In this document: piece by piece, positions 53,912 to 64,000 of the stretch
Position numbering within the stretch: position 1 is the stretch's first letter
Layout of the letters: each line of letters opens with the position of its first letter
Source of the DNA: Acidobacteriota bacterium
GTDB taxonomy: Bacteria; Acidobacteriota; Thermoanaerobaculia; Gp7-AA8
NCBI GenBank assembly: GCA_019244185.1
Contig: JAFATB010000019.1
Coordinates: forward strand, 282,574-346,573
Direction: 5' to 3'
Length of the DNA: 64,000 nucleotides
Translations under genes and position numbers: made by a program
The notes under the pieces: model-generated
What the model was told of the DNA's origin: nothing
The model's database searches: none
What the model saw: only the letters and a program-made list of their open reading frames with translations

Positions 53912-55021
53912 ATGAGCACCGCGCGCCGTATCGGCGAAACGTTTCTCGCCGAGCCGCCGAAAGCGCTCGAGCTCCCGGACGGTTTTCGCTTCTCGCACGG
54001 CCAGACGCTGGCGCCGTTCACCATCGTCTACGAAACGTTCGGCACGCTGAACGCGGACCGCTCGAACGCGATCCTCGTCTGCCACGCCCTCTCCGCGAGC
54101 GCGCACGCGGCCGGCAAGTACACCGACGATCCGAACGAGAAGCCCGGGTGGTGGGATGGGCTCATCGGCTACGGCAAGCCGATCGATCTCGATCGTGACT
54201 TCGTCGTCTGCGTCAACTTCCCCGGCTCGCCGTTCGGCACCACCGCGCCGAAGTGGATCGATCCGGCGACCGGCACTCCGTACGGCTCGCGCTATCCGTG
54301 GCCGACCATCGAAGACATGGTCGCGTCGCAGAAGCTCGTCCTCGAACACCTCGGCATCACGCATCTACGCGCCATCGCCGGCGGCTCGCTCGGCGGCATG
54401 CAGGCGCTCATGTGGGCCGCGATGTATCCCGACATGGCAGACGCGATCGTGGCGATGGCCACCGGTTGCGCCGTTCCGGTGACCGGCATCTCGTGGCATA
54501 TCCTCGGCCGCAAGATCGTCGAAGCCGATCAGCGCTTCAACGGCGGCGACTACTACGGCGATCCCGAGCCGCTGCGCGGCCTCGAGGTCGCGCGCATGCT
54601 CGGGCACATGACCTATCTCTCCGCCGAGTCGCTGCAGCGAAAATTCGGACGCCGGCGCCGCGGCAACACGCGGCAGTTCGAGATCGACTCCTACTTCGAA
54701 CACCAGGGCCGCAAGTTCGCGACCGCGTACGACGCGAACTGCTACATCCGCGTGCAGGCGGCGATGGACGAGATGGATCTCGCCGAGCAGTACGGCAGCC
54801 TCGAACAAGCGTTCGCGAACTGGCGCGGGAAGACGCTGCTCGTGTCGTTCGACACCGACTGGCTGTTTCCGCCGCGTGAGAGCGAGCGCGCCGCCGCGGC
54901 GATGCAGTCGCTCGGCATCGACGTGCGGCACGAGGCGATCGCGTCCGCGAACGGACACGACACGTTCCTCATCGACTATCACCTGATCAACGACGTCGTG
55001 CGCGACTTCCTGCAGAGCTAG
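53912..55021 (+). CDS. metX: Homoserine O-acetyltransferase (MetX type)
   Basis: 369 residues. Alpha/beta-hydrolase acyltransferase with 'LVCHALSASAHAAG', the family loop 'VNFPGSPFGTTAPKWIDPAT', nucleophile Ser159 in 'AGGSLGGMQALMWA', and late 'DTDWLFPP' and 'NGHDTFL' giving Asp and His of the triad. The enzyme acetylates homoserine for methionine synthesis; related ones succinylate homoserine or acetylate serine, so substrate is not certain. No MetW or sulfhydrylase gene is adjacent. It overlaps the convergent small gene by four bases. Confidence 0.9.
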   Translation: MSTARRIGETFLAEPPKALELPDGFRFSHGQTLAPFTIVYETFGTLNADRSNAILVCHALSASAHAAGKYTDDPNEKPGWWDGLIGYGKPIDLDRDFVVCVNFPGSPFGTTAPKWIDPATGTPYGSRYPWPTIEDMVASQKLVLEHLGITHLRAIAGGSLGGMQALMWAAMYPDMADAIVAMATGCAVPVTGISWHILGRKIVEADQRFNGGDYYGDPEPLRGLEVARMLGHMTYLSAESLQRKFGRRRRGNTRQFEIDSYFEHQGRKFATAYDANCYIRVQAAMDEMDLAEQYGSLEQAFANWRGKTLLVSFDTDWLFPPRESERAAAAMQSLGIDVRHEAIASANGHDTFLIDYHLINDVVRDFLQS

Positions 55022-55338
55022 CGAAAGCTCTCGTCCGGCTCGCTGAGGAACTCGACGTCTTCGAGCGGCGCGATACCGCTGCCGCCGTCGAGCATGCGAT
55101 AGCCGACCGCGACTTCGCCGTCTTCGAGGCGCTCGACCTGGATCACGATCACGGGCGTCGCCTCGCCGATCCCGTCCTCGCGCACGATCGCGCACGACGG
55201 CAGATCGATCTCGACGACCGCATCGCCGCCGACGGCGAAGACCGCGCGGCCTTCCGCGACGTCGCCTTCGTTCGCGGGTCGACCTTCCATCGCCGGCGTT
55301 TCGCGCCAGCGCTTCATGTCGATCGGGTCGTCGAGCAC
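55018..55338 (-). CDS. Small hypothetical protein downstream of topA
   Basis: 106 residues from GTG 55338 (ATG 55317 would give 99). It is acidic and strand-rich ('VVEIDLPSCAIV', 'TPVIVIQVERLEDGEVAVGYRM'), with no signal peptide or membrane span, so cytoplasmic. It follows topA after four bases and is probably translated from the same mRNA. The sequence does not match a family I know. It ends antisense to the last codon of metX. Confidence 0.55.
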   Translation of the reverse strand: MLDDPIDMKRWRETPAMEGRPANEGDVAEGRAVFAVGGDAVVEIDLPSCAIVREDGIGEATPVIVIQVERLEDGEVAVGYRMLDGGSGIAPLEDVEFLSEPDESFR

Positions 55339-55342
55339 GGCG

Positions 55343-57781
55343 TTATTCGTTCGCTGCGGCAGGCGGCGCGATCGGCGCGCGGTAATCGCACTCGGGATTG
55401 TTGCAGTACTCGATGTGCCCCTCGCGCTTGGTCTCCTTCTCGAGGAGATACGGCGCGTGGCACTTCGGGCACTCGCGGGCGACCGGGCGATTGTTCAGCG
55501 TGAACTCGCACTTCGGATAGCGGTTGCACGAGTAAAAGACGCCGCGGCGCGAGATGCGCTCGACGAGCTCGCCCTCGTTGCAGCTCGGGCACTTCACGCC
55601 GGTCGGCTTGGGCGGCGTTCCCTTGCGTCCGATCTTGCGAATCGTTTTGCAGTCGGGATAGCCGGAGCAGGAGTAGAACGGGCCGTAGCGGCCGCTCTTG
55701 AGCACCATCTCCTTGCCGCAGTTCTCACACGGCGGCTGCGGCTCGGTCGGCAGGTTCGCCGCCTGCTTCATGAGCTTCGGGTCTTTCGTGTTCTTGCAGT
55801 CGGGATAACCCGTGCACGCGAAGAACTGGCCGAAGCGCGAGCGCTTGAGCTGCATCGGCTTGCCGCACTTGTCGCAGATGACCTGCTCGTCGTCCGACGT
55901 CGCTTCCGCGGCGTCGCCTTTCGCCATTTCCTTCGTGGTCTTGCACTCCGGGTAGTTCGAGCAGGCGAGGAACTCGCCGAAGCGCCCGAACTTGATGACC
56001 ATCGGCGAGCCGCAGTTCTCGCACTTTTCCTCGGTCTCGAGGCCGGTGCCTTTGACCTGCGTCATCTCTTTGCCGGCGCGGGCGAGATCCTTGTTGAACT
56101 TGCCGGAGAACTCGCGCATCGCGGCGGTCCACTCGAGCTTTCCGTCCTCGATCTCGTCGAGCTCCTCTTCGAGGCGCGCGGTGTACGACTCGTCGATGAT
56201 GTCGCCAAAGGACTGCTTGAGCAGTTTCACGACGAGCGCGCCGAGGTGCGTCGGGTGGAACTTGCCGTCGTGCTTGTAGGTGTAGTCGCGGGCCTGGATC
56301 GTGGTGAGGATCGAGCCGTAGGTCGACGGGCGGCCGATGCCGTTCTCTTCGAGCGCCTTCACCAGCGTCGCCTCGGTGTAGCGCGGCGGCGGTTGCGTGA
56401 AGTTCTGCTTCGTCTCGAGGTCGAGCAGCTCGAGCACGTCTCCTTCGTTCATCGGCGGCAGCGCCTTGTCGTTCTTCTTCTCGGCATCTTCGTCGTCGTC
56501 TTCGGCAGGCGCGTCCTGGAAGACGGCGAGGAAGCCGGCGAACTTCTGCACTTCACCGGAGGCGCGGAGCGTCAGGTTGCCGTTGGCGATGTCGACGTCG
56601 GTGACGTCGAAGAGGGCCGGCTTCATCTGCGAGGCGACGAAGCGGTCCCAGATCATCTTGTAGAGGTTGTACTCCTCGCGCGTCAGGAAGTCCTTGACCT
56701 TCTCCGGCTCGAGCTCCATCGACGTGGGACGGATGGCCTCGTGCGCTTCCTGCGCCTGTGCAGCTTTCTTGACACGATATACGTTCGGCTTTTCGGGAAG
56801 GATATCGTCGCCGTATTTTGTGCCGATATAGCGTCGCACTTCACCGAGCGCGTCATCGCTGATGCGAACCGAGTCGGTGCGCATGTAGGTGATGAGACCG
56901 GCGAAGCCGAAGGTGCCGAGCTCTTTGCCTTCGTACAGCTTCTGCGCGATCTGCATCGTGCGCTTCACGGGGTACTTGAAGCGGTTGTACGCGGTGCGCT
57001 GCAGCGTCGAGGTGATGAACGGCGGCGCGGCGGACTGCTTCTTTTCCTTGCGCGCGATCTCGGCGACGACGAACTGTCCGCTCTTCAGCGCCGCTTCGAT
57101 CGCCCGCGCCTGCGCCTCGTTCGGCACGTCGGCTTTCTTGCCGTCGACCTTCGAGAGCTTCGCGGTGAACGGCGGCGGCGTGTTGCCGGAAAGGCGCGCG
57201 GCGAACGACCAGTACTCTTCCGGCACGAACGCTTTGATCTCGTCTTCGCGGTCGACGATCATCTTCATCGCCACCGACTGCACGCGTCCGGCGGAGAGAC
57301 CGCGGCGCACCTTGTCCCACAGCAGCGGCGAGAGCTTGTAGCCGACGAGGCGGTCGAGCACGCGCCGGGCCTGCTGCGCGTTGACCTTGTTCATGTCGAT
57401 CTCGCCCGGCTGTTCGATGGCCTTGCGGACCGCGTTCTTGGTGATCTCGTGGAAGAGGATGCGGCGGACTTTCTTCTTCGCGTCGCCGCCGAGGAGGTTC
57501 ATCACGTGCCACCCGATCGCCTCGCCTTCGCGATCAGGGTCCGACGCGATGTAGATGGTGTCGGCGTTCTTCGCCGCGGCGCGCAGTTCGCTGACGACCT
57601 TCTCTTTGCCTTCGAGCACCTCGTACTTCGGCTCGAACGATTCTTCGTCGACGCCGAGCTCGCTCTTCGGCAGATCGCGCACGTGACCGACCGACGCCTT
57701 CACGACGTAATCCTTGCCGATGAATTTGTTGATCGTCTTCGCTTTGGCGGGAGACTCGACGATGACGAGGTGCTTGCTCAT
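55343..57781 (-). CDS. topA: DNA topoisomerase I with five C-terminal zinc ribbons
   Basis: 812 residues. The Toprim domain begins 'VIVESPAKAKTINKFIG', with 'IASDPDREGEAIGWH' and its D-x-D-x-E metal site. The active-site Tyr is near residue 300 in 'GLITYMRTDSVRIS'. Five Cys4 zinc ribbons follow from about residue 575, for example 'CENCGSPMVIKFGRFGEFLAC', cited only by its start, CENCGSPMV. It relaxes negatively supercoiled DNA and is usually essential. It is followed by a small acidic gene. Confidence 0.95.
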   Translation of the reverse strand: MSKHLVIVESPAKAKTINKFIGKDYVVKASVGHVRDLPKSELGVDEESFEPKYEVLEGKEKVVSELRAAAKNADTIYIASDPDREGEAIGWHVMNLLGGDAKKKVRRILFHEITKNAVRKAIEQPGEIDMNKVNAQQARRVLDRLVGYKLSPLLWDKVRRGLSAGRVQSVAMKMIVDREDEIKAFVPEEYWSFAARLSGNTPPPFTAKLSKVDGKKADVPNEAQARAIEAALKSGQFVVAEIARKEKKQSAAPPFITSTLQRTAYNRFKYPVKRTMQIAQKLYEGKELGTFGFAGLITYMRTDSVRISDDALGEVRRYIGTKYGDDILPEKPNVYRVKKAAQAQEAHEAIRPTSMELEPEKVKDFLTREEYNLYKMIWDRFVASQMKPALFDVTDVDIANGNLTLRASGEVQKFAGFLAVFQDAPAEDDDEDAEKKNDKALPPMNEGDVLELLDLETKQNFTQPPPRYTEATLVKALEENGIGRPSTYGSILTTIQARDYTYKHDGKFHPTHLGALVVKLLKQSFGDIIDESYTARLEEELDEIEDGKLEWTAAMREFSGKFNKDLARAGKEMTQVKGTGLETEEKCENCGSPMVIKFGRFGEFLACSNYPECKTTKEMAKGDAAEATSDDEQVICDKCGKPMQLKRSRFGQFFACTGYPDCKNTKDPKLMKQAANLPTEPQPPCENCGKEMVLKSGRYGPFYSCSGYPDCKTIRKIGRKGTPPKPTGVKCPSCNEGELVERISRRGVFYSCNRYPKCEFTLNNRPVARECPKCHAPYLLEKETKREGHIEYCNNPECDYRAPIAPPAAANE

Positions 57782-57858
57782 TGCGGAACGGCCAAATGCG
57801 TTCGGGGACGACCGTTATTCCGCGGCAAACCTTAACAGAGCAGTGCGATCCGCGCCAA

Positions 57859-57880
57859 AACTCCTACAACCAGTGGAGTT
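57859..57880 (-). terminator. Weak intrinsic terminator after the sigma-54 regulator
   Basis: AACTCC (57859-57864) pairs with GGAGTT (57875-57880) around a ten-base loop. On the minus strand it is followed by TTTTGG. It lies just after the stop of the gene at 57893, in the 111-base gap before topA. The short stem and four-T run make it only a candidate. Confidence 0.4.
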
Positions 57881-57892
57881 AGCGGCGCGGCG

Positions 57893-59265
<1,373 letters not shown>

Positions 59266-59269
<4 letters not shown>

Positions 59270-59931
59270 CGTGCTCCCAGAGGCAACGACAGCCGAAGGG
59301 TGACCTTATCACTTTCCTCCACGGCGTTCAGCCCGCCGCCGTAGGTCTCGGCGACGAGACGCGCGACGGCAAGCGAAAGGTCGGGATTCCCGGATGGGTC
59401 AGTGTAGTAGAACTTGAAGATCTTGGTGACCTCGAAGTCGGCAGGCTCGGGCGTGCCCGCAATGGCGACGCTGAACCGCGTCGCATCGTGTTCCGCGCTC
59501 GCCCGCAAGCCGTCCGCGGCGAACAGTTTCGTCGCGCCCTCGAAGAACAGCTTCATCGCCTGCCGGATTCTCGCTTCGTGTGCGTCGATCATGACGGGCC
59601 CGTCAAATTCGAGCGCCACTCCGGCCGACGATGCGGCACCCGCGGCGATCGACGCGATGTCGAGCGGCACCGGCAGCCCTTCATTGCGCGGCGGCGTCGA
59701 GAGCAGAAAGAACGCGTCGAAGATGCGTCCCATGCGGCGCAGCTCGAGGTCGATCGCCTGCGTGTAGCCGTTCACCTTGTCGTCTTCTTCACCGCCGAGG
59801 AGCTTGCGCAGACGCATGCGCAGCAATTCCAGATTGAGCACCGCCACGTTGAGCGGTGTCTTCAAGTCGTGCGCAGTGTCGGCGCTGCGCCGAAAGTTCG
59901 CGTGCGCGAAGTGCTCGAGCCAGGGTTCCAT
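59266..59931 (-). CDS. Degenerate histidine kinase, HisKA plus decayed ATPase domain
   Basis: 221 residues, no membrane segment. A HisKA-type helix carries His21 in 'TAHDLKTPLNVAVLNLEL'. The C-terminal half has the shape of a HATPase but key nucleotide boxes are altered: the N-box position reads 'AMKLFFEGATKLF' (no N-x-x-x-N) and the G2 region reads 'PDLSLAVARLVAETYGG' where G-L-G-L is usual. It overlaps the NtrC-type regulator by ATGA and lies 49 bases after atpC. It may be a phosphatase or dimerisation partner rather than an ATP-using kinase. Confidence 0.8.
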
Positions 59932-59980
59932 GGTGTGTTGAACCGCGGCGAGCCTAATGCAAACTTTCGGCCGAGCCTGC

Positions 59981-60397
59981 CTACATGTCGCGATGCACGT
60001 TGATCATCGCGACCGACTCTTCGAGACGCGTTTCGAGAATCGCGAACTCCGGATCGTGCGCCGCGAGGAGCGCGATCTGGCGCTCGGCCAGACGACGCTC
60101 CTCCTCGGCCGCCACCGCATCGATCTCCGTCGGCAGAAACCCACGCTCGGCGAGCACGATCACGCGGTCCGGCAGCACCTCCGCGAATCCCCACGAGATC
60201 ACGAGGCGCTCGACTTTCGTGCCCGTGCGGTAGCGCATCTGTCCGATGCGCAGCATCGCCAGCAGCGGCGTATGACCGGGAAGAATGCCGATCTCGCCGT
60301 CCGTCGCCGGCAGGACGACTTCGTCGACCTGCACGTCGATGATCTTTCGCTCACGCGTGACGACGGTGAGATCGAGTTTCGTCGGGAGATCGGCCAT
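59981..60397 (-). CDS. atpC: ATP synthase epsilon subunit
   Basis: 138 residues. The N-terminal beta-sandwich carries 'VDEVVLPATDGEIGILPGHT' (edges VDEVV and PGHT) and 'LVISWGFAEVLPDRVIVLAE'. The C-terminal helices 'EIDAVAAEEERRLAERQIAL' form the inhibitory arm. In F1 it sits on gamma in the central stalk and can block ATP hydrolysis. Last gene of the atpA-G-D-C string, nine bases after atpD. Confidence 0.94.
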   Translation of the reverse strand: MADLPTKLDLTVVTRERKIIDVQVDEVVLPATDGEIGILPGHTPLLAMLRIGQMRYRTGTKVERLVISWGFAEVLPDRVIVLAERGFLPTEIDAVAAEEERRLAERQIALLAAHDPEFAILETRLEESVAMINVHRDM

Positions 60398-60405
60398 CGT
60401 CGTTC

Positions 60406-61872
<1,467 letters not shown>

Positions 61873-62736
61873 TTACTGTGCGGCTGCCGCGGCGCCGGAC
61901 ACGATCTCGATGATCTCCTTCGTGATCGACGCCTGGCGGATGCGGTTGTAGGTGAGCGTGAGGTGAGCGATCACCTCGGTCGCATTCTTGGTTGCGGCTT
62001 CCATCGCCGTCATGCGCGCGCCGTGCTCCGCCGCGATCGACTCGAGCAACATGCGGTAGAGCTGAAACTCGATGTGCTTCGGCAGCAGATCGTTGAGGAT
62101 CCGCTCCGGCGACGGCTCGTAGAGATACTCGATCATCGCCTCCGGCGGCTGCTCCGCCGGACGATCGAGCGGCAAGAGCCGCTGCAGCGTTACGCGCTGC
62201 GCGATGATCGACTTGAATTCGTTGTAGATGACGTAGACGGCGTCGAACGTGCCGGCGAGATAGTCTTCGATGAGCGACTGCGCGATCTCGTGCGCGGTCT
62301 CGAGCGACAGCGCCTGAAAGACGTGCGCGGCCTGGCGACGAACCGGATACGGCCGGCGCTTGAAGAAGTCCATCGCCTTGCGGCCGATCGGCAGGATCTC
62401 GACGTTCGTCCAGCCGTGCTGCGCGATCTCGTTCTGCGCGGCGCGGATGACGTTCGCGTTGAACGCGCCGCAGAGGCCGCGGTCCGCCGTGATCACGACC
62501 AGCAGGATCTTCGACTCCGTCTCGCGCGGCGTGAGCAGCGGATGCTGCGACACGTCCACGCGCATGGCGACGGAGGCGAGCACCTCGCGCAGCGCGGCCG
62601 AGTAGGGACGCGCCGCCAGCATGCGCTCCTGCGCGCGACGCAGCTTCGCCGCGGCGACCATCTTCATCGCCTTGGTGATCTGCTGAATGTTCTTGACGCT
62701 GCGGATGCGGCGTCGAAGGTCGATCGTGCTGGGCAT
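61873..62736 (-). CDS. atpG: ATP synthase gamma subunit
   Basis: 287 residues. N-terminal coiled helix 'LRRRIRSVKNIQQITKAMKM', the 'ITADRGLCGAFNANVIR' Rossmann-like core and the C-terminal helix 'ITKEIIEIVSGAAAA' are typical. Gamma is the rotor that couples proton flow to catalysis in F1. It sits between atpA (six-base gap) and atpD in the usual order. Confidence 0.96.
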   Translation of the reverse strand: MPSTIDLRRRIRSVKNIQQITKAMKMVAAAKLRRAQERMLAARPYSAALREVLASVAMRVDVSQHPLLTPRETESKILLVVITADRGLCGAFNANVIRAAQNEIAQHGWTNVEILPIGRKAMDFFKRRPYPVRRQAAHVFQALSLETAHEIAQSLIEDYLAGTFDAVYVIYNEFKSIIAQRVTLQRLLPLDRPAEQPPEAMIEYLYEPSPERILNDLLPKHIEFQLYRMLLESIAAEHGARMTAMEAATKNATEVIAHLTLTYNRIRQASITKEIIEIVSGAAAAAQ

Positions 62737-62742
62737 GTTCGT

Positions 62743-64000
62743 CTACGCCGCGAGGACGTTCGCGTTTTCCTTCACGTACTGGTCTTTGAAGGTGCTGATC
62801 GCCGTGCGCAGCGCGCCTTCGAGCTCCGCGTCGAACTTCGTCGCGGTCTCGAGCTTGTCGACGAGCTGCGCGTGTTCGTCGGCGAGGTACTGATGCAGCG
62901 CCGCTTCGAACGGACGCACCGCGCTCACCGCGAGGTTGTCGAGGAAGCCCTTCGTGCCCGCGTACACCGACGCTGTCTGAAGCCCGACGCGCAGCGGCTG
63001 ATACTGCCCCTGCTTGAGGATCTCGACGAGGCGCTGTCCGCGATTCAGCTGCTGCTGCGTGACTTTGTCGAGGTCGGAGCCGAACTGCGCGAACGCCGCG
63101 AGCTCGCGGTACTGCGCGAGGTCGAGACGCAGCGTGCCGGACACCGAGCGCATCGAACGTACCTGCGCGGAACCGCCGACGCGCGAGACCGAGATGCCGA
63201 CGTTGATCGCGGGACGGACGCCGCTGTGGAAAAGGTCCGTCTCGAGGAAGATCTGGCCGTCGGTGATCGAGATGACGTTCGTCGGGATGTAGGCCGACAC
63301 GTCGTTGCCCTTGGTCTCGATGATCGGCAGGCCCGTGAGCGAGCCGCCGCCGAGGTCGTCGGAGAGCTTCGCGCAACGCTCGAGGAGGCGACTGTGCAGG
63401 TAGAACACGTCGCCGGGGTAGGCCTCACGGCCGGCCGGGCGACGCAGCAGCAGCGAGATGTTGCGGTAGGAGTCGGCCTGCTTGGACAGGTCATCGAAGA
63501 CGATGAGCGCGTGCTCGCCGTTGTACATCCAGTGCTGCGCGATCGCGGAGCCGGCGTACGGGGCGATGTACTTGAACGCGGCCGGGAACGCCGCAGGGGC
63601 CGCCACGATGGTGGTGTACTCCATCGCGCCGGCTTCCTCGAGTGCCGCCTGGACCTGGGCCACCGTCGACGCCTTCTGGCCGATCGCGACGTAGACGCAC
63701 TTCACGATCTGCTTCTTGTCGCCGCTCTTCCAGCCGTCCCGCTGGTTGATGATCGCGTCGAGCGCGACCGCGGTCTTGCCGGTCTGCCGGTCGCCGATGA
63801 TCAGCTGGCGCTGTCCGCGGCCGATGGCGGTCATCGAGTCGATGGCCTTGATGCCGGTCAGCAGCGGCTCGCGGACCTCCTGGCGCTGCACCACGGTGGG
63901 GGCCTGCAGCTCCAGGGCGCGCCGCTCGTCGGAGGCGATCTCGCCCTGCCCGTCGATCGGGTTGCCCAGCGGGTCGACCACGCGGCCGAGGTAGTTGTCG
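62743..64000 (-). CDS. atpA: ATP synthase alpha subunit, partial (5' end outside window)
   Basis: About 419 residues are visible, entering at the right edge (codons from 63999) and ending at 62743. '[15 protein letters not shown]' is the P-loop, and '[13 protein letters not shown]' and '[14 protein letters not shown]' with the Arg finger region are specific for F1 alpha, the non-catalytic nucleotide-binding subunit. The N-terminal ~85-90 residues lie outside. It is followed by atpG, atpD and atpC; the delta gene and the Fo genes are not in view. Confidence 0.96.
   Translation of the reverse strand, partial: DNYLGRVVDPLGNPIDGQGEIASDERRALELQAPTVVQRQEVREPLLTGIKAIDSMTAIGRGQRQLIIGDRQTGKTAVALDAIINQRDGWKSGDKKQIVKCVYVAIGQKASTVAQVQAALEEAGAMEYTTIVAAPAAFPAAFKYIAPYAGSAIAQHWMYNGEHALIVFDDLSKQADSYRNISLLLRRPAGREAYPGDVFYLHSRLLERCAKLSDDLGGGSLTGLPIIETKGNDVSAYIPTNVISITDGQIFLETDLFHSGVRPAINVGISVSRVGGSAQVRSMRSVSGTLRLDLAQYRELAAFAQFGSDLDKVTQQQLNRGQRLVEILKQGQYQPLRVGLQTASVYAGTKGFLDNLAVSAVRPFEAALHQYLADEHAQLVDKLETATKFDAELEGALRTAISTFKDQYVKENANVLAA

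Overview
The window is a compact, high-GC stretch of bacterial chromosome. By eye about two thirds of bases are G or C. Genes abut or overlap, often through 4-base ATGA or GTGA stop/start overlaps, and no gap exceeds about 160 bases. I see no rRNA, tRNA, CRISPR array, transposase or integrase. A secreted protein with the VWFA-related domain best known from Acidobacteria, an NtrC-type regulator with a very long N-terminal region, DUF2339/DUF4097/DUF5666-type envelope proteins and a divergent UvrA together suggest an Acidobacteriota-like organism. This placement is an inference, not a proof.

Layout. 1-3203: end of a superoxide dismutase, an ABC exporter pair and a secreted protein. 3268-7091: an esterase diverging from an ATP-grasp ligase, a GCS2-type carboxylate-amine ligase and a class I glutamine amidotransferase, which look like a small pathway for making or cleaving an amide or peptide metabolite. 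7120-12406: YvcK, two small membrane proteins, GlmU and a lipoprotein with two retropepsin-like halves. 12454-16230: a giant sigma-54 activator with a degenerate kinase/ATPase/TPR front end. 16355-18380: an IMPase, 3-methyladenine glycosylase and YigZ operon. 18367-24622: envelope and unknown proteins. 24737-30636: a lytic transglycosylase, a long inverted repeat, and a VWA/TlpA/redoxin operon. 30673-35633: two HAD phosphatases, a class V aminotransferase, SerA and an aldo/keto reductase, which together fit the phosphorylated route to serine. 35699-37428: two unknown small proteins plus an HTH-ImmA/IrrE protease behind a conspicuous hairpin, looking like an accessory insert. 37425-46829: an S41 peptidase, UvrA, an OPT transporter and a DUF2339 protein. 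46777-53871 (mostly minus): a DUF5666 protein, guanine deaminase, a DEDD exonuclease and malate dehydrogenase, then an ATP-dependent DNA ligase, PspC and a receiver protein. 53912-64000: MetX, topoisomerase I, an NtrC-type regulator with a degenerate histidine kinase, and the F1 ATP synthase genes atpA-G-D-C, with atpA cut by the window edge.

A window-wide regularity is that many first-in-operon genes have a TANNNT -10-like hexamer only 6-11 bases before the start codon and no Shine-Dalgarno sequence. This suggests leaderless or nearly leaderless mRNAs. Genes with obvious Shine-Dalgarno sequences, such as those at 23081, 35699 and 41758, do not show it.
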